DNA of 64,000 nucleotides from Celeribacter neptunius (lineage in GTDB: Bacteria; Pseudomonadota; Alphaproteobacteria; Rhodobacterales; Rhodobacteraceae): positions 124,001 to 188,000 of the forward strand of contig NZ_FORH01000007.1 in NCBI RefSeq assembly GCF_900113955.1. Reading direction: 5' to 3'. Of the stretch, positions 34,579 to 42,944 are shown piece after piece (within the stretch, counting starts at the first letter, position 1; each line of letters begins with the position of its first letter). Position numbers and translations under genes: made by a program. The notes beneath the pieces were generated by a model. The model saw only the letters and a list, made by a program, of their open reading frames with translations. It had not been told where the DNA came from and did not search any database.

Positions 34579-35100
34579 GCAGACCCTTGGGATCAGGCCG
34601 TTCGGTTTGGAGCGAGGCGCATTTGCGGCGCACGCGCCGACGGGCTGACTGTGGGTTTCTGCCTGTACGTTTTCTGCCTGTGCGTTTCCTGCGCGTTTCG
34701 TGTTGCCAACCGGGCTTGGAGGGCCGCCGCTCCGGTGGCGCGAAACCGGTTCGGGGCCGGGACCGGCCGGAATTGGTCCGGTGTTGCTCTCAGAGGTGTC
34801 GCTTTCCGACCCCTGAGCAAGCTTGCGAATCGTTTCCGATGCGGCGACGCAGCGTTGCGAAATGCACCATGAATCCCGGAGACGGGACACCCTGTAAGCG
34901 ATTTTTGGACCAAAACTCAGCATATTACAGGCAAAAAACCCGCCGACGCGACATAACAGACGCTTTTCCGAAAACCGTTCGCGGCCTATAGTTACGGAGG
35001 AAGACGCGCGCAGATTGATGCGCTCCCAAGGGGGGGAAGCGCGTGTAACAGGGAACCATAACCGGGCGAGACCCGGGACGCCACGAAAGAGGGGGACTTC
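34579..35100. other. Gene-free region upstream of ihfB with short tandem repeats
   Basis: These 522 bp hold no convincing gene. Tandem 15-bp units TTTCTGCCTGTACGT and TTTCTGCCTGTGCGT lie at 34656-34670 and 34671-34685, followed by shorter degenerate units to about 34700. The last 200 bp are AT-richer and probably contain the ihfB promoter, but no clear -35/-10 pair stands out. Open frames here have atypical composition and no family resemblance. Confidence 0.5.
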
Positions 35101-35382
35101 ATGATCCGGTCAGAGTTGATCCAGAAGATCGCAGACGAAAACCCGCATCTCTACCAACGGGACGTCGAGCGGATCGTGAACACGATCTTCGAAGAAATCA
35201 TCGAGGCGATGGCCCGTGGCGACCGGGTCGAGCTGCGTGGTTTCGGCGCATTTTCCGTCAAGAAACGCGATGCCCGCATGGGTCGCAATCCGCGCACCGG
35301 CGAGGCCGTCCCGGTCGAGGAAAAACATGTGCCCTTCTTCAAGACCGGCAAGCTGTTGCGGGACCGGTTGAACGAGGAGTAA
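35101..35382 (+). CDS. ihfB: Integration host factor beta subunit
   Basis: The 93-aa DNA-bending protein forms a heterodimer with IHF-alpha. The start [19 protein letters not shown] and [16 protein letters not shown] are typical of IHF-beta rather than HU. The beta-arm region [30 protein letters not shown] contains the intercalating proline. It heads the run ihfB-lapA-trpF-trpB on the plus strand, a recurrent order in Rhodobacteraceae. Its long leader suggests a separate promoter. It affects transcription, recombination and phage integration globally. Confidence 0.95.
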   Translation: MIRSELIQKIADENPHLYQRDVERIVNTIFEEIIEAMARGDRVELRGFGAFSVKKRDARMGRNPRTGEAVPVEEKHVPFFKTGKLLRDRLNEE

Positions 35383-35459
35383 AGTCCTTGGGCGACTCGG
35401 GGCCCCGATTGTGCGGTCGCCCCGAAGACGCTCGATGACGACATGAGGACGGGCTTTCC

Positions 35460-35807
35460 ATGCGATATATCCGCTATGCTTTTCTGGCCGTGCTGGCCTT
35501 GGTGCTTGTGACCGTGGCTCTGGCCAACCGGGATACGGTGACGCTCAATCTTCTGCCCGGGGAACTGGCGGTGTTGAGCGGCGTGAGCCTGTCTCTGACC
35601 CTGCCGCTCTTCGTGGTCATCTTTGGCGCGATTATTGCCGGGCTGCTGATCGGTTTCGTCTGGGAATGGATGCGTGAGTACAAGCATCGCTCCGCCGCCT
35701 CCGTGCACAAGCGCGAAAAAGACAAGCTGGCGCGCGAGGTTGACAAGCTCAAGGTGGACAAGGCGAAAAACGAAGGCGACGAGGTTCTCGCGCTCTTGGA
35801 GAACTGA
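35460..35807 (+). CDS. LapA-domain (DUF1049) membrane protein
   Basis: The 115-aa protein has two transmembrane helices (YAFLAVLALVLVTVALAN and LSLTLPLFVVIFGAIIAGLLIGFVWEWMREYKHR) and a lysine-rich cytosolic coiled coil (KREKDKLAREVDKLKVDKAKNEGDE). This is the lipopolysaccharide-assembly protein A (LapA/YciS-like) layout. In enterobacteria the homologue works with LapB in controlling LPS synthesis; no lapB is in this window. It follows ihfB by 77 bp and precedes trpF by 24 bp, likely in one transcript. Confidence 0.87.
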   Translation: MRYIRYAFLAVLALVLVTVALANRDTVTLNLLPGELAVLSGVSLSLTLPLFVVIFGAIIAGLLIGFVWEWMREYKHRSAASVHKREKDKLAREVDKLKVDKAKNEGDEVLALLEN

Positions 35808-35831
35808 GCTCTCTCGGTTAGACCCGGTCCC

Positions 35832-36473
35832 ATGGATACACGCGTGAAAATCTGCGGGCTGAAAACGCCCGAGGCTGTTGCGACTGCTGTCGAGGCGGGG
35901 GCGCAATATCTGGGTTTTGTCTTTTTCCCGAAATCCCCCCGTCATGTGGAAATCTCGACCGCCCGCGATCTGGCGCTCGATGTGCCCGTGGGCGTGGCCA
36001 AGGTGGCGTTGGTGGTCAACGCAACCGATGCCGAGCTGGACCGGATCACCGGTGAGGTGCCGCTCGACATGTTGCAGCTTCATGGCAAGGAAAGCCCGGA
36101 ACGCGTGGTGGAGATCCGCAGCCGCTACGGCCTGCCGGTGATGAAGGCGGTTGGCGTGGCGACAGCGGAAGACGTCCCCGCGCTCGACGCCTATGGCATG
36201 GTTTGCGATCAGCTCCTGGTCGACGCGAAAGCGCCGAAAGGCGCGGCGCTGCCGGGGGGCAACGGGCTGGCCTTTGACTGGAGGCTGATTTCCAAACGCG
36301 GCTGGAACCGTCCCTGGATGCTGGCCGGCGGGCTGACGCCGGAAAATGTCGTGCTGGCGATCCAGATGACCGGCGCGAAACAGGTGGATGTCTCGTCGGG
36401 TGTCGAAAGCGCGCCGGGCGTCAAAGACCCCGTCAGAATCCGCGCTTTCATCGAGGCCATTCGCGCCGCCTGA
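35832..36473 (+). CDS. trpF: Phosphoribosylanthranilate isomerase
   Basis: The 213-aa TIM-barrel enzyme converts PRA to CdRP in tryptophan synthesis. The catalytic Cys is in [11 protein letters not shown] at about 8, [12 protein letters not shown] and [12 protein letters not shown] follow, and the catalytic Asp region is [23 protein letters not shown]. The phosphate-binding end is AGGLTPENV and [15 protein letters not shown]. All active-site residues look intact. It is 24 bp after lapA and 101 bp before trpB. trpA lies 15 kb away on the other strand. Confidence 0.96.
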   Translation: MDTRVKICGLKTPEAVATAVEAGAQYLGFVFFPKSPRHVEISTARDLALDVPVGVAKVALVVNATDAELDRITGEVPLDMLQLHGKESPERVVEIRSRYGLPVMKAVGVATAEDVPALDAYGMVCDQLLVDAKAPKGAALPGGNGLAFDWRLISKRGWNRPWMLAGGLTPENVVLAIQMTGAKQVDVSSGVESAPGVKDPVRIRAFIEAIRAA

Positions 36474-36574
36474 GCGGGAACTTCGGTGATTTTTGGAACC
36501 GCACGCCGCCAGCCATGCTTTACCGGCCCGGCGGGCTGCGATACACCATGGCGAACGCGCAAAGGAGCATCGCG

Positions 36575-37825
36575 ATGAACGATCTTTTCAACTCCTTCAT
36601 GAACGGTCCCGATGAAAAGGGCCGGTTCGGCATTTTCGGCGGGCGTTTCGTGTCCGAGACCCTGATGCCGCTGATCCTCTCTTTGGAAGAGGAGTATAAC
36701 AAGGCCAAGGACGATCCGGAGTTCTGGGCCGAGATGCGCGATCTCTGGAAACACTATGTCGGCCGTCCGAGCCCGCTCTATTTCGCCGAGAAAATGACCG
36801 AGGAGCTGGGCGGCGCGAAGATCTATCTGAAGCGCGAAGAGCTCAACCACACCGGCGCGCATAAGATCAACAATGTGTTGGGCCAGATCCTTCTGGCGCG
36901 GCGCATGGGCAAGACGCGGATCATTGCCGAGACCGGCGCCGGTCAGCACGGCGTGGCCACCGCCACCGTCTGTGCCAAATTCGGTCTCGAATGCATCGTC
37001 TACATGGGCGCCACCGATGTGGAGCGGCAGAAACCCAATGTGTTCCGCATGGAGCTTCTGGGCGCCAAGGTGGTGCCGGTGGAGAGCGGTCGTGGCACGC
37101 TCAAGGATGCGATGAACGACGCGTTGCGCGATTGGGTGACCAATGTGCGCGATACCTTCTATTGCATCGGCACGGTGGCCGGCCCGCACCCCTATCCGGC
37201 AATGGTGCGCGATTACCAAGCGATTATTGGGCAAGAGACCCGTTGGCAGCTTGCCGAGCAAGAGGGCGAGGGCCGTCTGCCCGATACGCTCGTGGCCGCC
37301 GTCGGCGGTGGCTCCAACGCCATGGGCCTGTTCCATCCTTTCCTCGATGACGAGAGCGTCAACATCATCGGGGTCGAGGCCGGTGGTCACGGGGTCGATG
37401 ACCGCATGGAACATTGCGCCTCGCTGACCGGCGGGCGTCCGGGCGTGCTGCACGGCAACCGCACCTATCTCTTGCAGGACGAAGACGGACAGATCCTCGA
37501 AGGTCACTCGATCTCCGCCGGTCTTGATTATCCCGGCATCGGGCCGGAGCACAGCTGGCTGCACGACATCGGGCGGGCGAAATATGTCTCGATCACCGAC
37601 AAGGAAGCGCTCGAAGCCTTCCAGTTCTGCTGTCGTACAGAGGGGATCATCCCGGCGCTCGAGTCGAGCCATGCGGTGGCCCATGTGATGAAGATCGCCG
37701 GTGACCTGCCGAAGGATCATATCATCGTCATCAACCTGTCGGGGCGTGGCGACAAGGACATCTTTACCGTCGCGCGCCACCTGGGTGCCGATCTCGCCGG
37801 TGACGAGGGGCGCGACGCGGAATAA
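36575..37825 (+). CDS. trpB: Tryptophan synthase beta chain
   Basis: The 416-aa PLP enzyme condenses indole and serine. The start is ATG 36575 ([19 protein letters not shown]) behind AAAGGAG; the frame is open twenty codons further without resemblance. The PLP lysine is in [13 protein letters not shown] at about 94, the phosphate-binding loop is GGGSNAMG at about 240, and [13 protein letters not shown] at about 117 holds the catalytic Glu. [16 protein letters not shown] is also conserved. It follows trpF and ends at a strong terminator. Its alpha partner is encoded at 51.9 kb. Confidence 0.98.
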   Translation: MNDLFNSFMNGPDEKGRFGIFGGRFVSETLMPLILSLEEEYNKAKDDPEFWAEMRDLWKHYVGRPSPLYFAEKMTEELGGAKIYLKREELNHTGAHKINNVLGQILLARRMGKTRIIAETGAGQHGVATATVCAKFGLECIVYMGATDVERQKPNVFRMELLGAKVVPVESGRGTLKDAMNDALRDWVTNVRDTFYCIGTVAGPHPYPAMVRDYQAIIGQETRWQLAEQEGEGRLPDTLVAAVGGGSNAMGLFHPFLDDESVNIIGVEAGGHGVDDRMEHCASLTGGRPGVLHGNRTYLLQDEDGQILEGHSISAGLDYPGIGPEHSWLHDIGRAKYVSITDKEALEAFQFCCRTEGIIPALESSHAVAHVMKIAGDLPKDHIIVINLSGRGDKDIFTVARHLGADLAGDEGRDAE

Positions 37826-37848
37826 TCCGATTTTCCGAATGAAGTCAA

Positions 37849-37878
37849 AGAGTCGTCCCGAAAGGGGCGGCTCTTTTT
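37849..37878 (+). terminator. Rho-independent terminator after trpB
   Basis: AGAGTCGTCCC pairs with GGGGCGGCTCT (two G-U pairs) around a GAAA tetraloop, followed by TTTTT. It closely resembles the ychF terminator at 54451. Confidence 0.9.
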
Positions 37879-38044
37879 CATCTATAACCTAAGTTTAGTC
37901 CGATCCGGCAGGGGATTAAAGTGGGGTGGTTGTCACTCCGGTTGGTAGCTTTCAGGGCGCAGGCTGGTCAGCCTTGAAGGGCGCCATGCGAGAGGAGCCA
38001 TCGGGGCTGCTCCCAGGGTGACCTGACCTTGAAAGGACTGATAC

Positions 38045-38536
38045 ATGCGTAAATTTCTTCTGAGCTCCGCCCTCGTCGTGGCCCTCTCTCCCGTTGCCGC
38101 CACGGCGGAACTGTCGACCCAGGAGATCGTGGACATGTTCCCTGGGGCACAGCGTATCGAAATCAAACGCGGCATCCGCGCGACCCGTGTCGAAGTCTAT
38201 ATGAATGGTGAAAAGCTCGAGACGAGCTTTGACAATGAGACCAATGAGCAGACACGTCGCGAGACCCGCCGGCTGGGCAATGCCGAGCTGAGCGCGCTGG
38301 AGGAGATGAACGCCAGTGCCGAGGATGACCTGTCCGGGGATGACGACAGCCGTGATGAGGGCAGCAGCTATGATCACGAGAGCGACGACAGCAGCGACGA
38401 CCGCGATCATGAGAGCGACGACGGCAGCGATCACGACAGCCGTGATGACAGCAGCGATCATGACAGCGGGGATCGGGATGGTGGTGATCGCGATGGTGGC
38501 GATCATGACAGCCACGATGACGAGAGCGACGACTGA
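38045..38536 (+). CDS. Exported PepSY-like protein with a long Asp/Ser/His acidic tail
   Basis: The 163-aa protein has a signal peptide (RKFLLSSALVVALSPVAATAE). A compact domain follows at about 23-75 (LSTQEIVDMFPGAQRIEIKRGIRATRVEVYMNGEKLETSFD) that looks like a PepSY unit. The last 70 residues are almost only Asp, Ser, His, Gly, Glu and Arg in short DHDS/DRDGGD repeats, which could bind calcium or other cations. The protein is likely periplasmic. It is the first of three neighbouring genes with PepSY-like units that precede a membrane-bound LuxR-type regulator. The function is unknown. Confidence 0.75.
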   Translation: MRKFLLSSALVVALSPVAATAELSTQEIVDMFPGAQRIEIKRGIRATRVEVYMNGEKLETSFDNETNEQTRRETRRLGNAELSALEEMNASAEDDLSGDDDSRDEGSSYDHESDDSSDDRDHESDDGSDHDSRDDSSDHDSGDRDGGDRDGGDHDSHDDESDD

Positions 38537-38817
38537 TCGCGCTCGGACCGCAGCCTTTGTCCCGTCCCGGGGCAAAGCGCGGCGGGTGCCGATGCTCCCG
38601 CGCAGGGCGAGTTTGCCGGACAGGGCGGCATCGGTGCCCAGTCGCCTTTAAACAAAAGTTTACAGGTCGAATGGGTCCCAGAATCTGGCGGCTCTATCCC
38701 GGAGGTTTATTCCCAGAGGGTTTGGTCCGGGCGTAATATTGATCTTGTCCACCCCTGTCCCGGCCAATGTCATGAAGATGCGGCACGGGAGATCGGGGGA
38801 AGCGCCGTTCAGGGCGC

Positions 38818-39369
38818 GTGAGCAGAAGTGGTGACAGGCTGAGCGACAGGCATGGCACGGAAAGACATGGCACGGAAAGACGCGGCAAAGGACGCTTTCT
38901 TCTCTTGTCTTCGCTGGCGCCGCTCGGGACTTTCCCACAGGGCGCAGCCCCGCTTCCGGCTTTGACGGTCATTGAGGCGGTCGAGGCCGCGGGCTGTCAG
39001 GTTCTGTCCTGCCGTCTGGAGGCCAACAGGCTGACGCTTCAACTGCTTGAGGAGGGCGCGCTTTGGGGGCTGGTCTGCGATCTCGGAGACGGGCGCCTCG
39101 ACGAGGTGAGTTTTATGCATGCTGTCAGGGGGCTGAGCCATGTGCATGGGGTTGCCTTGTCTGCTGCGATCCGGGCGGCGGAGGCCGAGGGCTACGAAGT
39201 GCTTTCGGCGGTCCTGCGTTCGGGCGGGACGAGCAGCCTGATCGTGCGGAAATACGGGACAGAACGGGTCGAGCTGTTGTTCCGCCATGACAGCGGGCAG
39301 ATTCTGTACGGTCCGGAGTTCTATGGATCAGAGCTTTACGGCCATGAGATAAACGAGAAGGTGGCCTGA
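38818..39369 (+). CDS. Putative exported protein with two PepSY-like units
   Basis: The protein has up to 183 aa from GTG 38818. The start is uncertain because no in-frame ATG precedes the conserved part, and the first residues contain a duplicated HGTER encoded by a 15-bp tandem repeat. A short hydrophobic stretch (GRFLLLSSLAPLGTFPQGAA) may be a weak export signal. Two similar units follow: TVIEAVEAAGCQVLSCRLEANRLTLQLLEE...DLGDGRLDEV and ALSAAIRAAEAEGYEVLSAVLRSGGTSSLIVRK...RHDSGQILYG. They read like two PepSY repeats. Function and location are inferred from the neighbours only. Confidence 0.6.
   Translation: MSRSGDRLSDRHGTERHGTERRGKGRFLLLSSLAPLGTFPQGAAPLPALTVIEAVEAAGCQVLSCRLEANRLTLQLLEEGALWGLVCDLGDGRLDEVSFMHAVRGLSHVHGVALSAAIRAAEAEGYEVLSAVLRSGGTSSLIVRKYGTERVELLFRHDSGQILYGPEFYGSELYGHEINEKVA
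38851..38880 (+). repeat. Two tandem 15-bp units at the 5' end of the PepSY-like gene
   Basis: CATGGCACGGAAAGA occurs twice head to tail. Being a multiple of three, it adds five residues without shifting frame. A third, degenerate unit (CGCGGCAAAGGA) follows. Confidence 0.85.
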
Positions 39370-39659
39370 AAGGCCCCTCTCAAGACATACGGTGTTCCGC
39401 CCGCAAATGTGCGGCATCCAGTGCACGTCCTATCCCCCCAAAATGTGCCGTGGATGATCCGGGAGACCGTCAGGTTGGGCCATGGCATATTTCGCCATGG
39501 TCCTCCTAAGTTTTGGCGCGCTGGACAGGGGCATGTCCAACCCGCTAGGAGAGGCGCGGACAGTCGTCCGGGCTGTGATCGGACTGGGACTTGTGTGACA
39601 GGGCTTGTGTGACAGGGCGTGAGGCGCCCATGCCGGCGCGTGAAGAGGAGATGGTCAAA

Positions 39660-40037
39660 ATGAGATGGGTGCTTGCCGTCTTTTGGCTTTTCGCCGGGAC
39701 GATTGCGGCCTCGGCCGATACGACCGAGGAGATGATCGCGCGACTTCAGGCGCAAGGCTACAGCGAGATCACCACATCGCGCACCTGGCTCGGACGGGTG
39801 CGCATCGTGGCGCAGAGGCAAAGGGCCATGCGCGAGATCATTCTCGATCCCCGCAATGGCGCCATCCTGCGGGATTACATTGCTGAGACGACGGAAATCC
39901 GGCGCGATCCGAGTGCCGGCAGGGCGGAAGATGCGCGGCCCGAACATGTCCCGCCCCCGCGCAATCACGACGGTGCGGAGGACCGGGACAACGCCGCCCC
40001 GGCGCCGGAGCGTCCCGAGCGCGGCGCGAGTGATTAA
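39660..40037 (+). CDS. Exported PepSY-like protein with a charged tail
   Basis: The 125-aa protein starts at ATG 39660, nine bases after GAGGAG. It has a signal peptide (RWVLAVFWLFAGTIAASA) and one PepSY-like unit (TTEEMIARLQAQGYSEITTSRTWLGRVRIVAQRQ...REIILDPRNGAILRDYI). A proline- and acid-rich tail of about 50 residues ends the protein. The unit is close in pattern to those of the two genes upstream. It lies 191 bp before the membrane-anchored LuxR-type gene. A periplasmic location is expected. PepSY units can inhibit peptidases or sense the envelope, but the role here is unknown. Confidence 0.72.
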   Translation: MRWVLAVFWLFAGTIAASADTTEEMIARLQAQGYSEITTSRTWLGRVRIVAQRQRAMREIILDPRNGAILRDYIAETTEIRRDPSAGRAEDARPEHVPPPRNHDGAEDRDNAAPAPERPERGASD

Positions 40038-40228
40038 GACGAAGCGATTAAGACGACGCGATCAGGCCCGAACGATCAGGCCAGAAGGATCTGCGCAGGG
40101 CGAGTTCGGCGCGCGATATCACGCCGACGCAGGGCGATTTGTGAAGTTCCGGGATGCAGAGCCGCCGAAAACCGTTTTAAACCGATGTGGCAGAACAATT
40201 GGGCTCTGCCCGCAGGGAGCGGTCGGCC

Positions 40229-40735
40229 ATGCGTCGGTTTACACTTGGGGTGCTGTTTCTGGTTCAGGCAGCCTCGGCAATCTTCTTTGTCTCCGGCATT
40301 CTCCTGTCGGTCTTCGGCATCTATGTGAAGCCGATCAAATGGGAATTTCGGGAGGCGATGGAAATCGCCGCGGCCTTCAGCCTTGTCTTCGGCATGATCT
40401 ATGGCGGCCAGGCGCTTCTCCGGGCGCAACGCGAAGCCGGACAGGCGCAGGACCGGCTCAGACGGATTTCGCGCGAGTTTTCCGAACTGATCGGCGAACG
40501 TTTCGAGCTCTGGGGGCTGACAGAGGCCGAGCGCGATGTGGCGATCCTCACGATCAAGGGCATGTCCGGGGCAGAGATCGCTGCCGCGCGCGGTGTCTCT
40601 GCCGGCACGATCAAGGCACAGAGCAATGCGATCTATCGCAAGGCGGATGTCAGCGGGCGGTCCGGGCTGTTGAGCCTGTTCCTCGACGATCTGATGGATG
40701 AGGACATCATGGAACGTCTGCGCAAGGCGGACTGA
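40229..40735 (+). CDS. Membrane-anchored LuxR-type HTH regulator
   Basis: The 168-aa protein starts at ATG 40229 behind AGGGAG. Two N-terminal helices (FTLGVLFLVQAASAIFFVSGILLSV and EAMEIAAAFSLVFGMIYGG) are followed by a coiled segment (RAQREAGQAQDRLRRISREFSELI). A LuxR/GerE HTH lies at about 95-155 (LTEAERDVAILTIKGMSGAEIAAARGVSAGTIKAQSNAIYRKADV). It lacks receiver or ligand domains, so a signal would have to reach it through the membrane. Three exported PepSY-like genes directly upstream make them candidate partners or targets. Confidence 0.82.
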   Translation: MRRFTLGVLFLVQAASAIFFVSGILLSVFGIYVKPIKWEFREAMEIAAAFSLVFGMIYGGQALLRAQREAGQAQDRLRRISREFSELIGERFELWGLTEAERDVAILTIKGMSGAEIAAARGVSAGTIKAQSNAIYRKADVSGRSGLLSLFLDDLMDEDIMERLRKAD

Positions 40736-40743
40736 TCCGCATG

Positions 40744-41121
40744 CTATTGCGGATCGGACGCATGGGTGCGGAGCACCTCGAGCGGCACAATCTCGAGCGC
40801 CTTTTGATGGGTCGCCTGCAGCGACACATCGGGTGCACAGCCCTCGTCATGGGCCTGCAGGAACCGTCCGGCACAAAGACACCAGTGATCGCCGGGTTTC
40901 AGCCCGGCAAACCCGTATTCCGGGCGGGGTGTCGACAGATCATTGCCGACATATTTCGAATAGGCCAGGAACTCCGCCGTCATCACCGCGCAGACCGTGT
41001 GCGAACCGATATCCTCGGCGCAGGTGTTGCAGGCGCCGTCGCGGAAATAGCCTGTCAGCGGCGCGGTGGAGCAGGGGGCGAGCACGCCGCCCAACACGTT
41101 CAGGGAAGGGGCCTTTTCCAT
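40744..41121 (-). CDS. DUF2237-like protein
   Basis: The 125-aa protein starts at ATG 41121 (MEKAPSLNVLGGVLAPCS), seven bases after AAGGAG. Conserved-looking patterns are PLTGYFRDGACNTCAEDIGSHTVCAVMTAEFLAYSKYVGNDLSTPRPEYGFAGLKPGDHWCLCAGRFLQAHDEGCAPDV. This Cys/His-rich series is typical of DUF2237, found in bacteria and plants with unknown function; metal binding is plausible. It is last in the minus-strand run rplY - broken glycerophosphodiesterase - pth - DUF2332 - DUF2237. Its stop is convergent with the LuxR-type gene, 8 bp away. Confidence 0.88.
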   Translation of the reverse strand: MEKAPSLNVLGGVLAPCSTAPLTGYFRDGACNTCAEDIGSHTVCAVMTAEFLAYSKYVGNDLSTPRPEYGFAGLKPGDHWCLCAGRFLQAHDEGCAPDVSLQATHQKALEIVPLEVLRTHASDPQ

Positions 41122-41149
41122 CACAGTCTCCTTCAAACACTATCCCCGC

Positions 41150-42190
41150 TCAGAAGACCGGTGATGTCCAGTCGATCCAGCGGCCGTGGAAATCGAACCG
41201 CCCGAGATCGTGTTGCCGGCCCTCGGGCCAGAGGGTGAGCACCAGCTTGGCGCCGGGCCCCTGACCGTCGGCCTCCATGGCGAGACGCGCCAGCGGCGCC
41301 TCCTCGGTCGCACGGGCTCCTGCCTCGGCCAGAAGCGCTTCTCCGCGTGCCTGTGCCGCTGCCGGGAAATATTGCCATGCCACGGTATGATAGACGAGAT
41401 GGGCCTGTCCGGCAAAGTCCTGGGACAGGCGTTGTTCGAGCCAGTCGATTGCATCGGCCTGAACGACGTGCGGCGGATGGTCTGCGGCGATGTCGAGCGC
41501 GGCGGAGATGCGCTGGAACCGTGCTCGCTGATCCGGCCAGATAAAGGACAGGAGCCGCAAGCGCTCGGCCACCGGATCGCGGGGGCTCAGATCGACGCCC
41601 TGTCGATCCGTCACCCGAAACCCATGTGGCGCGGGGGCGGGGCTCCGCCACTCCGGCGTCAGCACCACGGCGCTGTCTGTGGGGCCGAAATCGCCATTTG
41701 AGGCCTTTAGGTGAAACCGGTCAAAATTCAGATTGAGCCCGGCGCTCGCCCCGAGTTCCGACAGCACGAGCGGCAGATCGAGGTGCGCGGCGAGTGCATC
41801 GGCCCCGAGGATCAGCGCGCTGGCACGGGCGACCTCGTTGGTCTGCGGCGCATCGTTCAGACGCTGGTCGAGATAGGCCTCGTGCCGGGCGATGGCGGCA
41901 CAGGCGGCCTGCCAGAGGCGCTCCGGCTCCGGCAGCGGATGCGGCGGGTAGAGCGCGCCAAGATCCGCATCCACCCCTTCAAGCACCAACCCGTGCAGCG
42001 CGCCCGCGAGTCGCAAGGGGACGGAGGCGCCGTTGCTGGAGATATCGCCGGGCCATGTGGCAATGCGGGCGCCAATGGGGCCTGCGGGCAGGCCGAACCG
42101 GGCAAACCCTTCGAGAAGCATGGCGGTGAAAGGCGAGCCGAGGTTCTGGCAGGAGCGGACCTGCGCTTCGAACGCGTCTTGCCAGCTCAT
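41150..42190 (-). CDS. DUF2332-like protein
   Basis: The 346-aa protein (MSWQDAFEAQVRSCQNLGSPFTAMLLEGFA) shows patterns seen in DUF2332 proteins: LALPLVLSELGASAGLNLNFDRFH-type and VVQADAIDWLEQRL plus LVYHTVAWQYFP. The SELGASAGLN loop and nearby acidic residues recall a Rossmann-like methyltransferase core, but the reaction is unknown. Its ATG overlaps the pth stop by four bases (ATGA), indicating translational coupling. It has no signal peptide. Confidence 0.82.
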   Translation of the reverse strand: MSWQDAFEAQVRSCQNLGSPFTAMLLEGFARFGLPAGPIGARIATWPGDISSNGASVPLRLAGALHGLVLEGVDADLGALYPPHPLPEPERLWQAACAAIARHEAYLDQRLNDAPQTNEVARASALILGADALAAHLDLPLVLSELGASAGLNLNFDRFHLKASNGDFGPTDSAVVLTPEWRSPAPAPHGFRVTDRQGVDLSPRDPVAERLRLLSFIWPDQRARFQRISAALDIAADHPPHVVQADAIDWLEQRLSQDFAGQAHLVYHTVAWQYFPAAAQARGEALLAEAGARATEEAPLARLAMEADGQGPGAKLVLTLWPEGRQHDLGRFDFHGRWIDWTSPVF

Positions 42191-42912
42191 TGAAACTTGT
42201 CTCGCAGTCTTTCGAGCGGCGAGCGGCTGTCTTTCGCCGGCGTTTCGGGGGGCGTGGAAGCCTGTTTCGCGTCTGTCAGTTTCGCCTCGGCCTGCTTCGT
42301 CTCAGTCTGGGCCTTGGGGGCTTTCGTCCCCGTCGAGCTGCGCGGCGGCGCTGTGCGCAGCGCCACCGCATTGGCGAATTTCGCCGCCTCTCCCTCGGCC
42401 AGCGCGGGCGCACCATCGGAACAGCCACGGATCACATCGTCGAGCCAGTCCTGATCGGCCTTGGCGAAATCCGAGAGCACATAGGGCGCCACCCGGTCCT
42501 TGTGTCCGGGGTGGCCAATGCCGAGGCGCACCCGGTCATAGTCGGCGCCGATATGCTGATGGATCGAGCGCAGCCCGTTGTGCCCGGCATGCCCGCCGCC
42601 CGATTTCACCCGCACCTTGCCCGGCGCCAGATCCAGCTCGTCGTGGAACACCACCACGTCTTCGGGGGTGAGCTTGTAAAACCGCATCGCCTCACCGACC
42701 GCCTGGCCCGACAGGTTCATGAAGGTCACGGGTTTCAGCAGGATCACCTTTTCCCGACCGAGACGGCCCTCACAGAGCTGGCCCTGAAATTTGCCGCGCC
42801 AGGGCGCGAAGCTGTGATCATAGGCGATCCGGTCCAGCACCATGAAGCCGATATTGTGGCGGTTTTTCTCGTATTTTGCGCCCGGATTCCCGAGGCCGAC
42901 AAACAAACGCAT
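42187..42912 (-). CDS. pth: Peptidyl-tRNA hydrolase
   Basis: The 241-aa enzyme recycles tRNA from peptidyl-tRNA. The start is ATG 42912 (MRLFVGLGNPGAKYEKNRHN). The catalytic His is in NRHNIGF, followed by KPVTFMNLSGQAV, the Asp in FHDELDLAPGKVRVKSGGGHAGHNGLRSI and DYDRVRLGIGHP. The core ends near residue 190; the remaining 50 residues are an Ala/Lys/Thr-rich tail common in alphaproteobacterial Pth. It usually follows rplY; here the interrupted glycerophosphodiesterase gene lies between them. Confidence 0.96.
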   Translation of the reverse strand: MRLFVGLGNPGAKYEKNRHNIGFMVLDRIAYDHSFAPWRGKFQGQLCEGRLGREKVILLKPVTFMNLSGQAVGEAMRFYKLTPEDVVVFHDELDLAPGKVRVKSGGGHAGHNGLRSIHQHIGADYDRVRLGIGHPGHKDRVAPYVLSDFAKADQDWLDDVIRGCSDGAPALAEGEAAKFANAVALRTAPPRSSTGTKAPKAQTETKQAEAKLTDAKQASTPPETPAKDSRSPLERLRDKFQ

Positions 42913-42944
42913 GGGCGGTCTCCTTTGCAGGAACACCTAGCCTG

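Noticed and set aside
34656-34700. Tandem repeats as a CRISPR array
   Set aside because: Units are only 15 bp, directly adjacent, without spacers, and no cas gene is nearby.
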